Source: DATEBA01 sp035288045 (GTDB lineage Bacteria > Actinomycetota > UBA4738 > HRBIN12). From it: a stretch of DNA of 64,000 nt. The notes under the pieces were generated by a model. It saw nothing but the letters and a program-made list of their open reading frames with translations. It made no database searches and was not told the DNA's origin. The stretch spans positions 9,542 through 73,541 of the forward strand of contig DATEBA010000052.1 in the NCBI GenBank assembly GCA_035288045.1, given 5' to 3'. Below, in pieces: positions 33,306-40,963 of the stretch. The position numbers were made by a program, and so were the translations under genes. Numbering within the stretch: position 1 is the stretch's first letter; each line of letters opens with the position of its first letter.

Positions 33306-34018
33306 TCCCGGCCGGGGGGGAGGTGCTCGACCTCCTCGCGATGGGCTCCATCGGCGTCCTCGGCGTCCTTCCGGGCTCGTCCAACTTCACGTTCCTCGCC
33401 CGCGTCGAGGGCGACGGTCTGGAGGCGCTGGCCGTCTACAAGCCGAGGGAGGGCGAGTCGCCGCTCTGGGACTTCCCCTTGGGCACGCTCCACCGCCGCG
33501 AGGTCGCGGCCTTCGTCGTGGCCCGGTTTCTCGGGTGGCCGACCGTTCCTCCGACCTTGCTGCGAGACGGTCCGGCGGGGCCCGGTTCGGTCCAACTGTT
33601 CGTCGAGTTCGACCCCGACCAGCACTACTTCACGCTTCACGAGGATCGCGGGGAGGACTTCCGGGAGATAGCGGCGTTCGATGTCGTCGTCAACAACGCC
33701 GACCGGAAGGCCGGACACTGCCTCCTCGGTCGCGACGGGCGGATCTTCGCGATCGACCACGGGACCTGCTTCAACGTCGACCCAAAGCTCCGCACGGTGG
33801 TCTGGGACTTCGTGGGCGAGGCGATACCGGACCGGCTGCTCGAGGACGTCGCCGCGCTCGCGAACGAGCTGAGGGCGGGCGACCTGCGGGCCACACTCGG
33901 CGACCTGCTCGGGCCCGACGAGATCGATGCGACCGCCAGAAGGGCGGAGGGGCTAGTCGCGGAAGGGCGATTCCCCGGCCCGGGACCCGGTCGCCCCTTC
34001 CCGTGGCCCGTCGTTTGA
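33275..34018 (+). CDS. SCO1664 family protein (PI3/PI4-kinase-like fold)
   Basis: 247 aa. The GTG at 33275 has GGGAGGG 6 nt upstream and overlaps DUF3090 by 31 nt; a later GTG at 33323 is possible. Kinase-like signatures: SNFTFLARVEGDGLEALAVYKPREGE (nucleotide-binding lysine), FDVVVNNADRKAGHCLL (catalytic Asp/Asn), FAIDHGTCFN (metal Asp). It resembles the phosphatidylinositol-kinase-like fold that SCO1664 proteins are assigned. Substrate unknown. With the histidine phosphatase it may form a phosphorylation/dephosphorylation pair, which is my inference. Confidence 0.85.
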   Translation: MPRDERPSGLIPAGGEVLDLLAMGSIGVLGVLPGSSNFTFLARVEGDGLEALAVYKPREGESPLWDFPLGTLHRREVAAFVVARFLGWPTVPPTLLRDGPAGPGSVQLFVEFDPDQHYFTLHEDRGEDFREIAAFDVVVNNADRKAGHCLLGRDGRIFAIDHGTCFNVDPKLRTVVWDFVGEAIPDRLLEDVAALANELRAGDLRATLGDLLGPDEIDATARRAEGLVAEGRFPGPGPGRPFPWPVV

Positions 34019-34545
34019 GGACCTTTCGGATCGCGGAGATCGGCTCCCCGATCGGGAGGCTCGTCGTCGCCGGGACCGAGCGCGGCGTCGCAAGGATCGT
34101 CTTCCCGGAGGAGCTGGGGGCGCTTGAGGAGCTCGCCGACGAGGGTGAGGTGGTCGAGGACCGCCGGGCGCTCGCGCCCGTCCTTCGGGAGCTCCGCGAG
34201 TACTTCTTGGGCCGCCGCAGTAGTTTCACGGTGGGCGTGGACCTGTCGAGGGTGCGCGAGTTCGCCAGGCGCGCGCTCGAAGCCACCGCTCGCATCCCGT
34301 ATGGGTCGGTCGCCACCTACGCTGAGGTGGCCGCCCGCGCGGGTAGCCCTCGCGGTGCGCGCGCGGCCGGCAACGCCCTTGCAGGCAACCCAGTTCCGAT
34401 CCTTGTTCCGTGCCACCGCGTGGTGCCCGCCGGGGGAGGCATCGGCAGCTACGGCGGCCACGAAGAACGCAAAGAGTTCCTGCTCCGCCTGGAGGGATCG
34501 CTGGAAGGGTCGCTCCGGGAGGAACCCGCTACCCTCGGGGCGTGA
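34015..34545 (+). CDS. ogt: Methylated-DNA--protein-cysteine S-methyltransferase
   Basis: 176 aa from a TTG that overlaps the upstream stop as TTGA. The alkyl acceptor is Cys133 in ILVPCHRVVPAGG, preceded by IPYGSVATYAEVAARAGSPRGARAAGNALAGNP. The protein transfers alkyl groups from O6-alkylguanine to itself, a single-turnover repair. The N-terminal FRIAEIGSPIGRLVVAGTERGVARIVF is also typical. Its stop overlaps the next start as GTGA. Confidence 0.92.
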   Translation: MRTFRIAEIGSPIGRLVVAGTERGVARIVFPEELGALEELADEGEVVEDRRALAPVLRELREYFLGRRSSFTVGVDLSRVREFARRALEATARIPYGSVATYAEVAARAGSPRGARAAGNALAGNPVPILVPCHRVVPAGGGIGSYGGHEERKEFLLRLEGSLEGSLREEPATLGA

Positions 34546-35117
34546 CGGCCCGCACACGGATGCCCGGTCCGGCCGCGACGGCGGGAGCCGCGCTCGGTGG
34601 CGTGACGCTCGCGCACTGCCTCGCCTACCTAGCCGCACTCCCCGCGGAGGCGGAACGTCATTCCCACATGACGGCGACGGGCCACGGCTCCTTCCCTATG
34701 CTCGTCGCGGTCGCCTCCGCCGCCGCGGGGGCGGCGCTGCTCGCGGTGAGCCTTCGAGCCCTCGGGCCCGCGGCAGCGCTCGGCGTCGTGCCGACCGCCG
34801 CACGCCTGGCGGCTATCCAGGTGCCCGGGTTCGCCCTGCTCGAGCTCATCGAGCGGCGTATGGGAGTGGGGTCCGCGCTCGCCGACCCGGCCGTCCGCGT
34901 CGGGCTGGTCCTCCAGGTCCTGGTCGCGCTCGGAGCCGCCCTCCTGCTCCGCGGCGTCGAGCGAACGGTCGGCGCGGTCGCCCGGCGTCGCCGTCGTGAT
35001 GGGCGAGCCGTTCTCGCCCTCCCGCGACGCGGTTCGACGATCTCGCTCGCACCGCGTGCAACCCTCCTCGCCGCAGCTCCCAGACGCGCTCCCCCGCTGC
35101 CGCTCGCAACCACCTGA
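34542..35117 (+). CDS. Four-helix membrane protein of unknown function
   Basis: 191 aa, GTG overlapping the ogt stop. Hydrophobic stretches at about 8-30, 50-72, 80-100 and 118-140. A histidine-rich exposed loop (ERHSHMTATGHGSF) between the first two could bind a metal. The C-terminus is Arg-rich (RRRRRDGRAVLALPRRG). No family recognised. It opens the operon that continues with a cupredoxin-like protein. Confidence 0.65.
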   Translation: MTARTRMPGPAATAGAALGGVTLAHCLAYLAALPAEAERHSHMTATGHGSFPMLVAVASAAAGAALLAVSLRALGPAAALGVVPTAARLAAIQVPGFALLELIERRMGVGSALADPAVRVGLVLQVLVALGAALLLRGVERTVGAVARRRRRDGRAVLALPRRGSTISLAPRATLLAAAPRRAPPLPLATT

Positions 35118-35158
35118 CACAGGGCCGCCACGCGGCCCTCGAGCGGAAGGTAACGAGC

Positions 35159-35605
35159 ATGGACAAGAGATGGATAGCGGTTGCCGTCGGCGTCGTCGCG
35201 CTCGTCGGGATCTTCCTCGCGGTTCGCCCGCGCGACGACGCCGACGTCCCGAAAGCCCCGACATCGACCGAGACTCCCTCCCCGAGCGGTCACGAGGACG
35301 GCGAGATGACGATGAAGCCGTCGGCGACGATGCCGGCAGAAGACGAGGTGCCGGTGGTGGTCGGAGTCCGAGCCGGGAAGGTGACGGGACCCGGCACGGC
35401 GACCGTTAAGGTCGGCGACCGGCTGCACCTCACCGTGACGTCGGACGTCGTCGACGAGGTCCACGTGCACGGCTACGACCTGACGGCCGACGTCGGCCCC
35501 GACGAACCCGCGCACGTAGAACTCGTGGCCGCGACCGCCGGGATCTTCGAGGTGGAGCTCGAGGGCTCGGGCCTCCTCCTGGTTCGGATCCGGGTCGAGC
35601 CGTGA
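35159..35605 (+). CDS. Membrane-anchored cupredoxin-like protein
   Basis: 148 aa with GGAAGG upstream. N-terminal anchor WIAVAVGVVALVGIFLAV, then a Thr/Pro/Ser-rich spacer (TSTETPSPSGHEDGEMTM) and a beta-sandwich domain of about 85 residues (VPVVVGVRAGKVTG, DRLHLTVTSDVVDEVHVHGYDL, PAHVELVAATAGIFEVELEGSG). EVHVHGYDL and the closing GIFEVEL resemble cupredoxin-like domains, but no complete Cys/His/Met copper site is seen. It faces outside the membrane. GTGA overlap with the next gene. Confidence 0.72.
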   Translation: MDKRWIAVAVGVVALVGIFLAVRPRDDADVPKAPTSTETPSPSGHEDGEMTMKPSATMPAEDEVPVVVGVRAGKVTGPGTATVKVGDRLHLTVTSDVVDEVHVHGYDLTADVGPDEPAHVELVAATAGIFEVELEGSGLLLVRIRVEP

Positions 35606-36969
35606 GAAGACGGCTCCTGCCGATCGCCACCGCGGGAGTGCTCTTCCTGAACGACGCTCGCCCGGCCCTCGCCCACGGCCTGGGCGGACGGCTCGACCTG
35701 CCGGTGCCGAGATGGTTGTTCGTCTACGGCGCGGCGGTCGCCCTCGTGATCTCCTTCGTGGCCCTCGCGGTGCTCTGGCGTTCGCCCAGGCTCGAGGGAC
35801 GAAAGGAGCGTGATGGGCACGACGGCCCGCTGCAGTCGCTCCTCAGCTCGACGATCGTCGAGTGGACCCTTCGCGCGGTCGGGCTCGCCCTGTTCCTCCT
35901 CGTCGTGGTGGCAGCCCTCGGCGGTGTCGACGAGCCGACCGACAACGTCGCACCCGTGTTCGTGTACGTATGGCTGTGGGTAGGGCTCGCGTTCGCCTGC
36001 GCACTCCTCGGGAACCTCTGGGCGACCCTCTCGCCGTTCGACACGGCGGCACGCCTGCTCGCGATCGGCGACGAGCCACGCCGCGCGTATCCGAAGGCCT
36101 GGGGCAAGTGGCCGGCGGCGCTCCTCCTCCTGGGCTTCACCTGGCTCGAGCTGGTCGCGCCCTTCGGCGCGACGCCCCGCACGCTCGGTGTCGCGATCGC
36201 CGCGTACACCCTGATCACGCTAACGGGCATGGCCGTCTTCGGCCGCGGCGAGTGGAATCGCCGCGGCGAGGCATTCGCGGTGCTCTACGACCTCCTGGGC
36301 AGGCTCGCGCCGTTCGCGAGGGACGGGGACGGCCGTGTGGTTCGCCGCCCGGTGCTCGGGGGGCTCCCTTCGCTCCGCCCCGAACCGGGGCTCCTGGCGT
36401 TCGTGGGTGTGCTGCTCGGCTCGACCACGTTCGACGGGGTGTCGCGCACGAGCGCGTGGACCTCGCTCGTCGGCGGCCTCGGGTCGGTGTCGAGAACGCT
36501 AGCCGGCACCGCCGGGCTCATCGCGGTGACCATGCTCGTCACGGGCGCCTTCTCGCTAGCCATGGCGTCGGCCTCGCTCGTCTCCGGCGAGCGATGGCAC
36601 CCGCTCGCCGTCCGCTTCGCGCACAGCCTGGTTCCCATCGCGTTCGCGTACATGGTCGCCCACTACTTCTCGCTTCTCGTCCTGGAGGGCCAGCTGGGGC
36701 TGCGCCTCGTGTCCGATCCCTTCGGGCTCGGATGGAACCTGCTCGGCACCGCCGGCTGGAGCGTGAACCTCGGGCTCCTCTCGGTCGGCGTGATCTGGTA
36801 CGTGCAGGTCGTCGCGATCGTGGCGGGACACATAGGCGGCGTCGTCCTCGCGCACGACCGCGCCGTGGCCTCGTTCCCGGCCCGCGTCGCGATGCGCACC
36901 CAGTACGCGCTCCTGGCCGTCATGATCCTCTTCACCGCGATCGGGCTGCTGCTTCTCTCGGGCGGATGA
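35602..36969 (+). CDS. Polytopic membrane protein (about 12 helices), function unknown
   Basis: 455 aa. A cleavable-looking signal (RRRLLPIATAGVLFLNDARPALAHG) puts the N-terminus outside, and GLGGRLDLPVPRWLFVYGAAVA starts the membrane part. A fairly conserved-looking centre holds NLWATLSPFDTAARLL, FTWLELVAPFGATPRTLG and HPLAVRFAHSLVPIAFAYMVAHYFSLLVLEGQ, with several intramembrane histidines. Homologues in actinobacteria are sometimes named fenitrothion hydrolase; I give this low weight. Neighbours suggest metal or redox handling at the membrane. Confidence 0.72.
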   Translation: MRRRLLPIATAGVLFLNDARPALAHGLGGRLDLPVPRWLFVYGAAVALVISFVALAVLWRSPRLEGRKERDGHDGPLQSLLSSTIVEWTLRAVGLALFLLVVVAALGGVDEPTDNVAPVFVYVWLWVGLAFACALLGNLWATLSPFDTAARLLAIGDEPRRAYPKAWGKWPAALLLLGFTWLELVAPFGATPRTLGVAIAAYTLITLTGMAVFGRGEWNRRGEAFAVLYDLLGRLAPFARDGDGRVVRRPVLGGLPSLRPEPGLLAFVGVLLGSTTFDGVSRTSAWTSLVGGLGSVSRTLAGTAGLIAVTMLVTGAFSLAMASASLVSGERWHPLAVRFAHSLVPIAFAYMVAHYFSLLVLEGQLGLRLVSDPFGLGWNLLGTAGWSVNLGLLSVGVIWYVQVVAIVAGHIGGVVLAHDRAVASFPARVAMRTQYALLAVMILFTAIGLLLLSGG

Positions 36970-37154
36970 TCGCCCACCAGGGAGGCTGGGACGAGGTGCT
37001 TCTTCCCGCCCTCGTGGTGCTCGGCCTCGTCGCGTCCACGCGGTGGCGCCGGCGGCCCCAACGTCCCAGCAGCGGGCGGTGCGCGTACTGTGGGAAGGAG
37101 ATGGCGCACGGCCAGTGGAGATGCGCGTCGTGCGGGTTCCGGGGGGGATCGTGA
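36966..37154 (+). CDS. Small membrane protein with zinc ribbon
   Basis: 62 aa, ATG overlapping the preceding stop (ATGA) and GTGA with the next start. One membrane helix (VLLPALVVLGLVAS), a basic stretch (TRWRRRPQRP), then a zinc ribbon of two CxxC knuckles: CAYCGKEMAHGQWRCASC. Overlap at both ends makes it very likely to be real despite its size. Confidence 0.75.
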   Translation: MIAHQGGWDEVLLPALVVLGLVASTRWRRRPQRPSSGRCAYCGKEMAHGQWRCASCGFRGGS

Positions 37155-37552
37155 AAGGCTCGCTGGTGTCCCTTGCGCTCGTCGTTGTCGCGTGCACCGC
37201 TGCGGGGCGCGCGACGCCCGAGACGACGGCCTCAGGGGTGCTCGGCATCGTCACGGGCTCCGACGCGAGAGAGACCCTCGCGGCGCTCTGCGAGCTCCGC
37301 GGCTCGACCGGCCCATCGGCGGCAGAGGCCCTGTTCTTCGATCGCGCCCACGAGCGGCTGCACGAGATCGCGGCCGCCGTCGAGCAGGTCGACCGCGCGG
37401 CGGCGGGTCGGCTCCTCGAGGCAAAGGAGCGGGTCGAGGCTGGCATCGGCACGCTCCCGCATTCGTTCGCGAGCAACATGGAGGGGCTGCTCGAAGCGAC
37501 CCGGGCGGGGCTAGCCGAGCTGGGCCTCCCATCGCCCGGCTGCGACGTATGA
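37151..37552 (+). CDS. Putative small lipoprotein
   Basis: 133 aa from the GTG overlapping the zinc-ribbon stop. Signal KGSLVSLALVVVAC ends in a lipobox (VVAC), so the cysteine near residue 14 should be lipidated. The mature part is helical, with FFDRAHERLHEIAAAVEQVDRAAAGRLLEAKERVE and a possible disulfide between Cys residues in ALCELRG and PSPGCDV. No family recognised. Confidence 0.68.
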   Translation: MKGSLVSLALVVVACTAAGRATPETTASGVLGIVTGSDARETLAALCELRGSTGPSAAEALFFDRAHERLHEIAAAVEQVDRAAAGRLLEAKERVEAGIGTLPHSFASNMEGLLEATRAGLAELGLPSPGCDV

Positions 37553-37576
37553 ACGACGAGGCGAGATGATGGTGAC

Positions 37577-38521
37577 GTGGTGAGAAGGATCCCCGCGGTC
37601 CTGGCGCTGCTCCTACTGGCGGCATCCTGCACAGGGTCCGAGCCGACCGGCCAGTCCCCTCCGCCCGAACAGGTGGAGCTCGTCGCCCAGGTGGCGAGCG
37701 CGGATCTGTTCGCCGGACAGCCCCAGCGCGTGCTGGTCGGGATGTTCGCGAACGACGGTCGGATCGTGACCTTCGGCACGGTCCGGTTCTCCTTCTCCTA
37801 CGTCGGCACCGCCGAGGACCCGGTCGACCCGGCCGAACCGGGGCCGGCCGCAGAGGCCCGGTACATCCCCACCCCGGGGACGCCGAGCGGCGAGGGCGGA
37901 GCCGCGTCCCTGTCGCAGCCGTCGGAGGCGCGCGGTGTCTACCAGGCGACCGACGTGACGTTCCCGATGGCCGGCTTCTGGCAGGTGACGGTCGACACCG
38001 ACGTCGAGGGTGTGGGCACGGCAAGGGCGACGTCCGCGTTCGAGGTGCGCTCCGAGCCGCAGATCCCGGCGCCCGGTGACGACGTCCTCCCGACCGAGAA
38101 CCTCACCCTCGACTCCAAGGGCGTCCCCGCCGGAGCGATCGACTCGATCGCAGCCGCGGGAGCCGACATCCCAGACCCCGAGCTCCACACCTCCACGATC
38201 GCCGACGCGCTCGACGAGAGGAAGTCCATGGTCGTCGTCTTCGCCACGCCGGCGTACTGCATCAGCCGCTTCTGCGGCCCGGTCGTGTCCGCGATCCAGG
38301 ATCTCGCCGACCGGTTCGGAGGCTCCGCCGTCTACATCCACGTCGAGATCTGGCGCGACTACGAGAATGGGATCATCAACGACGCGGCGGCCGAGTGGCT
38401 CCAGCTCCCGAGCGGAGACCTCACCGAGCCGTGGATCTACATGATCGACGACCGCGGCGTGATAGTCGACCGATGGAACTCGCTGTTCGACCCCGCCGAG
38501 CTCGCCGCGTACCTGCAGTGA
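37577..38521 (+). CDS. Lipoprotein with thioredoxin-like (TlpA/SCO-like) C-terminal domain
   Basis: 314 aa. Lipobox in ALLLLAASCTGSEP. An N-terminal beta domain (residues about 35-165; VELVAQVASADLFAGQPQRVLVG, FWQVTVDTDVEG) is followed by a thioredoxin-like domain: SMVVVFATPAYCISRFCGPVVSAIQDLADRFG. The active-site cysteines are spaced CX4C (CISRFC) rather than CXXC or the CXXXC of Sco1, which is unusual. A redox or metal-delivery role outside the membrane fits the cupredoxin-like neighbour. Two GTG codons in a row at 37577 and 37580. Confidence 0.78.
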   Translation: MVRRIPAVLALLLLAASCTGSEPTGQSPPPEQVELVAQVASADLFAGQPQRVLVGMFANDGRIVTFGTVRFSFSYVGTAEDPVDPAEPGPAAEARYIPTPGTPSGEGGAASLSQPSEARGVYQATDVTFPMAGFWQVTVDTDVEGVGTARATSAFEVRSEPQIPAPGDDVLPTENLTLDSKGVPAGAIDSIAAAGADIPDPELHTSTIADALDERKSMVVVFATPAYCISRFCGPVVSAIQDLADRFGGSAVYIHVEIWRDYENGIINDAAAEWLQLPSGDLTEPWIYMIDDRGVIVDRWNSLFDPAELAAYLQ

Positions 38522-38549
38522 CCTCGCGTAGTCGTGCAGGTTCCGGCTC

Positions 38550-38555
38550 TATGCT
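38550..38555 (+). promoter_or_regulatory. -10 box TATGCT of the CDF transporter gene
   Basis: TATGCT, 6 nt from the ATG at 38562. Confidence 0.5.
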
Positions 38556-38561
38556 TCGCCC

Positions 38562-39458
38562 ATGGGCGGCGATGCGCACGGCTCGCGGGTAGATGCCCCG
38601 TCCGAGACCGCGAGGGGGATCCGAGCGATCAAGTTCTCGCTGCTCGGCCTCGGGGCGACCGCGATCCTCCAGGCCGCGATCGTCGCGCTCTCGGGGTCGG
38701 TGGCGCTGCTCGCCGACACGATCCACAACCTGTCCGATGCGCTGACGGCGATCCCCCTTTGGATCGCGTTCGGGCTGGGACGGCGGCCACCGACGCGACG
38801 CTACCCCTACGGGTTCCATCGGGCCGAGGATCTCGCCGGCATCCTCATAGTGCTGGCCATCCTCGCGTCCGCGGCGCTCGCCGGATGGCAGGCGGTCATG
38901 CGCCTCGCCGAGCCGCACCCAATCGAGCACACGTCTTGGGTGGCGGCTGCGGGCGCGCTGGGCTTCCTCGGGAACGAGCTCGTAGCCGAGTACCGGATCC
39001 GGGTCGGACGGCGGATCGGCTCGGCCGCGCTGGTCGCCGACGGCCAGCACGCGAGGACCGACGGGCTGACCTCGCTCGGCGTCGTCGCCGGAGCGATCGG
39101 TGCCGCGCTCGGCTACCCGGCCGCCGACCCGATCGCTGGCCTCGCGATCACGGTGGCGATCCTTTCCGTGCTGAAGGATGCCGGCCGTCAGGTCGTGCAC
39201 CGGATCATGGATGGGACGGAGGAGTCGACGATCGTGATGTTCGAGGAGGTCGCGGCCGCGGTTCCCGGCGTCGAGCACGTCACAGACGTGCGCGCGCGCT
39301 GGGCCGGGCACCGGCTCATCGGAGAGCTCTCGATCGACGTGGACCGGTCGCTGACCGTCGAGGAGGGGCACGCGATCTCCGAACGGGTCGAAGCCGAGCT
39401 CCGGGCGGCCATCCCGAGCCTGCGCCACGCCACCGTCCACGTCGAGCCGCACGGGTAG
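38562..39458 (+). CDS. Cation diffusion facilitator (CDF) metal exporter
   Basis: 298 aa, six membrane helices and a C-terminal ferredoxin-like cytoplasmic domain. Metal-site motifs are LLADTIHNLSDALTAIP (HNxxD in helix 2) and VADGQHARTDGLTSLG (HxxxD in helix 5). ATVHVEPHG ends the regulatory domain. The set HD/HD fits a Zn2+ (or Co2+/Fe2+) proton antiporter. Convergent with the NadD-like gene, 13 nt apart. Confidence 0.91.
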   Translation: MGGDAHGSRVDAPSETARGIRAIKFSLLGLGATAILQAAIVALSGSVALLADTIHNLSDALTAIPLWIAFGLGRRPPTRRYPYGFHRAEDLAGILIVLAILASAALAGWQAVMRLAEPHPIEHTSWVAAAGALGFLGNELVAEYRIRVGRRIGSAALVADGQHARTDGLTSLGVVAGAIGAALGYPAADPIAGLAITVAILSVLKDAGRQVVHRIMDGTEESTIVMFEEVAAAVPGVEHVTDVRARWAGHRLIGELSIDVDRSLTVEEGHAISERVEAELRAAIPSLRHATVHVEPHG

Positions 39459-39471
39459 CACTGCTGAACCT

Positions 39472-40155
39472 TCAGACCCGCGAGAGGTACGAAAGCACCT
39501 CGGGCGGAACCAGATCGGTCACGTCGCCGCCGGCGCGAACGCGGTCTCTGACGGATCGGGACGACACCGCGGAGATCTCCGGCGCGATCTCGAGCCGGCG
39601 GAACCGGCCTCGCCAGCGAGTGTTCTCGGGAAGCTCGAGCGCTGCCTCGACCGCACCCTCGTCGCCTCCTCGAACCGCGTAGCGGACGTCGGCCAGCGCG
39701 AACAGTCGCTCGAGAGCTCCATCGCGGTCGTCGTACCACCGGGGGTCGAGCATCTGCAGCGCCTTGTCGGAGCCGACCACGACATGCAGCACGGCGCCTG
39801 GGAACCGCAGGGCGGCGGCGGCGGCTTGGTCGAGTAGCAGGCCGTGGGAGCAGACTGCCGCCGCGAGCCGGCGGCTGCCGCCGCCGCAGAGGACCTCGAG
39901 CGCCTGCACGCGCTCCTGCTCCGAGAGAAGCGGCGGCGACGTGGCCCCCTCCTTGGGAAGGGTCCGCACCGAGTAGACGAGAACGACGAGCTCCGATCCC
40001 TCCGCGGCAGCCTCGGCCAGCCCGACGTGCCCGACCGTGGGAGGATCGAACGAGCCGGAGAGCAGCGCAACCGACCGAGGCCGTCCGACGGTGTCGACCA
40101 CCATGGTCGGCCGCTCCGCTCGTCTGAGCTCGTCGAGCGCCTCCCGCAACGCCAT
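39472..40155 (-). CDS. Nicotinate-nucleotide adenylyltransferase-like protein
   Basis: 227 aa from ATG 40155. The nucleotidyltransferase signature is LLSGSFDPPTVGHVGLAEAA (TxGH) with a second motif ISAVSSRSVRDRVRAGGDVTDLVPPEV, equivalent to ISSTxIR. Unlike typical NadD, a region of about 40 N-terminal residues precedes the motif. Adenylylation of NaMN is the best guess, but relatives include cytidylyltransferases. Divergent from the eIF2B-like gene; CATCGT sits 6 nt upstream. Confidence 0.72.
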   Translation of the reverse strand: MALREALDELRRAERPTMVVDTVGRPRSVALLSGSFDPPTVGHVGLAEAAAEGSELVVLVYSVRTLPKEGATSPPLLSEQERVQALEVLCGGGSRRLAAAVCSHGLLLDQAAAAALRFPGAVLHVVVGSDKALQMLDPRWYDDRDGALERLFALADVRYAVRGGDEGAVEAALELPENTRWRGRFRRLEIAPEISAVSSRSVRDRVRAGGDVTDLVPPEVLSYLSRV

Positions 40156-40160
40156 GCGCC

Positions 40161-40166
40161 TACGAT
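40161..40166 (+). promoter_or_regulatory. -10 box TACGAT of the eIF2B-like gene
   Basis: TACGAT, 6 nt from the GTG at 40173; it sits in the 17-bp gap to the divergent NadD-like gene. Confidence 0.48.
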
Positions 40167-40172
40167 GGCCCG

Positions 40173-40937
40173 GTGGCCGGGGTCCCGGCAACCATCCGAG
40201 CGCTGGCCGCCGACACCAGGTCGGGGGCTTCGGAGATCGCGGAACGAGCCGCGGAGGCTCTCTGCGTCATCACGCCCGACGAGCTCCCGGACGCGGTCGC
40301 CGCCCTCGTCGGAGGGCACCCCTCGATGGCCCCGCTGTGGCGGCTGGCCTCGGAGGCGATGTACGCCCCGTCGCCCTCGATCGGCGCCTCACGGTTCCTC
40401 GAGGCTCTGGCCGAAGATCGACGCGGACCCCCCACCCTCGCACCCCACCTTCCCGAGAGGATCCTCACGATCTCGTGGTCCTCGGGCGTCGCCGAGACGC
40501 TTCGACTCCGCCGACCGGAAACGGTCCTCTGCATGGTCTCCGAGCCGGGCGGCGAGGGGTCCCGCGCGATGCGATCGCTCAGCGACGTGTGCGACGCCCG
40601 GCTCGTGGACGACCTTCGGGCCATCCGAGAGGTCCGCGCCGACGCGGTCCTCGTGGGCGCCGACGCCGTGGCCCCCGACCACATCGTCAACAAGATGAAG
40701 ACCCGGGCACTGTGCGAGGCGGCGTCGGGCCGAGGGATCCCGTCGTACGCGGTCGGTGGCAGGACGAAGCTCGTCGACGTCACCTTGCCTCTCTCCGGCC
40801 CCTTCGAGCGGGTGCCGCTCGAACTCGTGTCGGCCGTCGTCGTGGGAGACGCCCTGCTCGGCCCGGTCGCGGTGCGCGCCGCGGCGGAGGCGGCTCCGCT
40901 CCACCCCGCGCTGCGCCGGCTCCTGCCCGACCGTTGA
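40173..40937 (+). CDS. eIF-2B/MtnA-fold protein (ribose-1,5-bisphosphate isomerase-like)
   Basis: 254 aa. The family hallmark is VLVGADAVAPDHIVNKMKTRALCEAA, with SWSSGVAETLRL and the closing FERVPLELVSAVVVGDALLG. Members with this fold isomerise methylthioribose-1-P or ribose-1,5-bisphosphate, or act in eukaryotic translation initiation. Bacterial short versions like this are usually linked to nucleotide sugar-phosphate salvage. The adjacent NadD-like gene makes nucleotide metabolism a mild inference. Confidence 0.78.
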   Translation: MAGVPATIRALAADTRSGASEIAERAAEALCVITPDELPDAVAALVGGHPSMAPLWRLASEAMYAPSPSIGASRFLEALAEDRRGPPTLAPHLPERILTISWSSGVAETLRLRRPETVLCMVSEPGGEGSRAMRSLSDVCDARLVDDLRAIREVRADAVLVGADAVAPDHIVNKMKTRALCEAASGRGIPSYAVGGRTKLVDVTLPLSGPFERVPLELVSAVVVGDALLGPVAVRAAAEAAPLHPALRRLLPDR

Positions 40938-40950
40938 CGCCGCTCCCCCG

Positions 40951-40956
40951 TACCAT
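40951..40956 (+). promoter_or_regulatory. -10 box TACCAT of the rhomboid gene
   Basis: TACCAT, 7 nt from the ATG at 40964. It overlaps the alternative ATG at 40955 and so argues against it. Confidence 0.5.
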
Positions 40957-40963
40957 GGGAGCG

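Noticed and set aside
35602..36969. Naming the 12-helix protein fenitrothion hydrolase
   Set aside because: A database-style name I recall for homologues, but no hydrolase motif is visible in this sequence.
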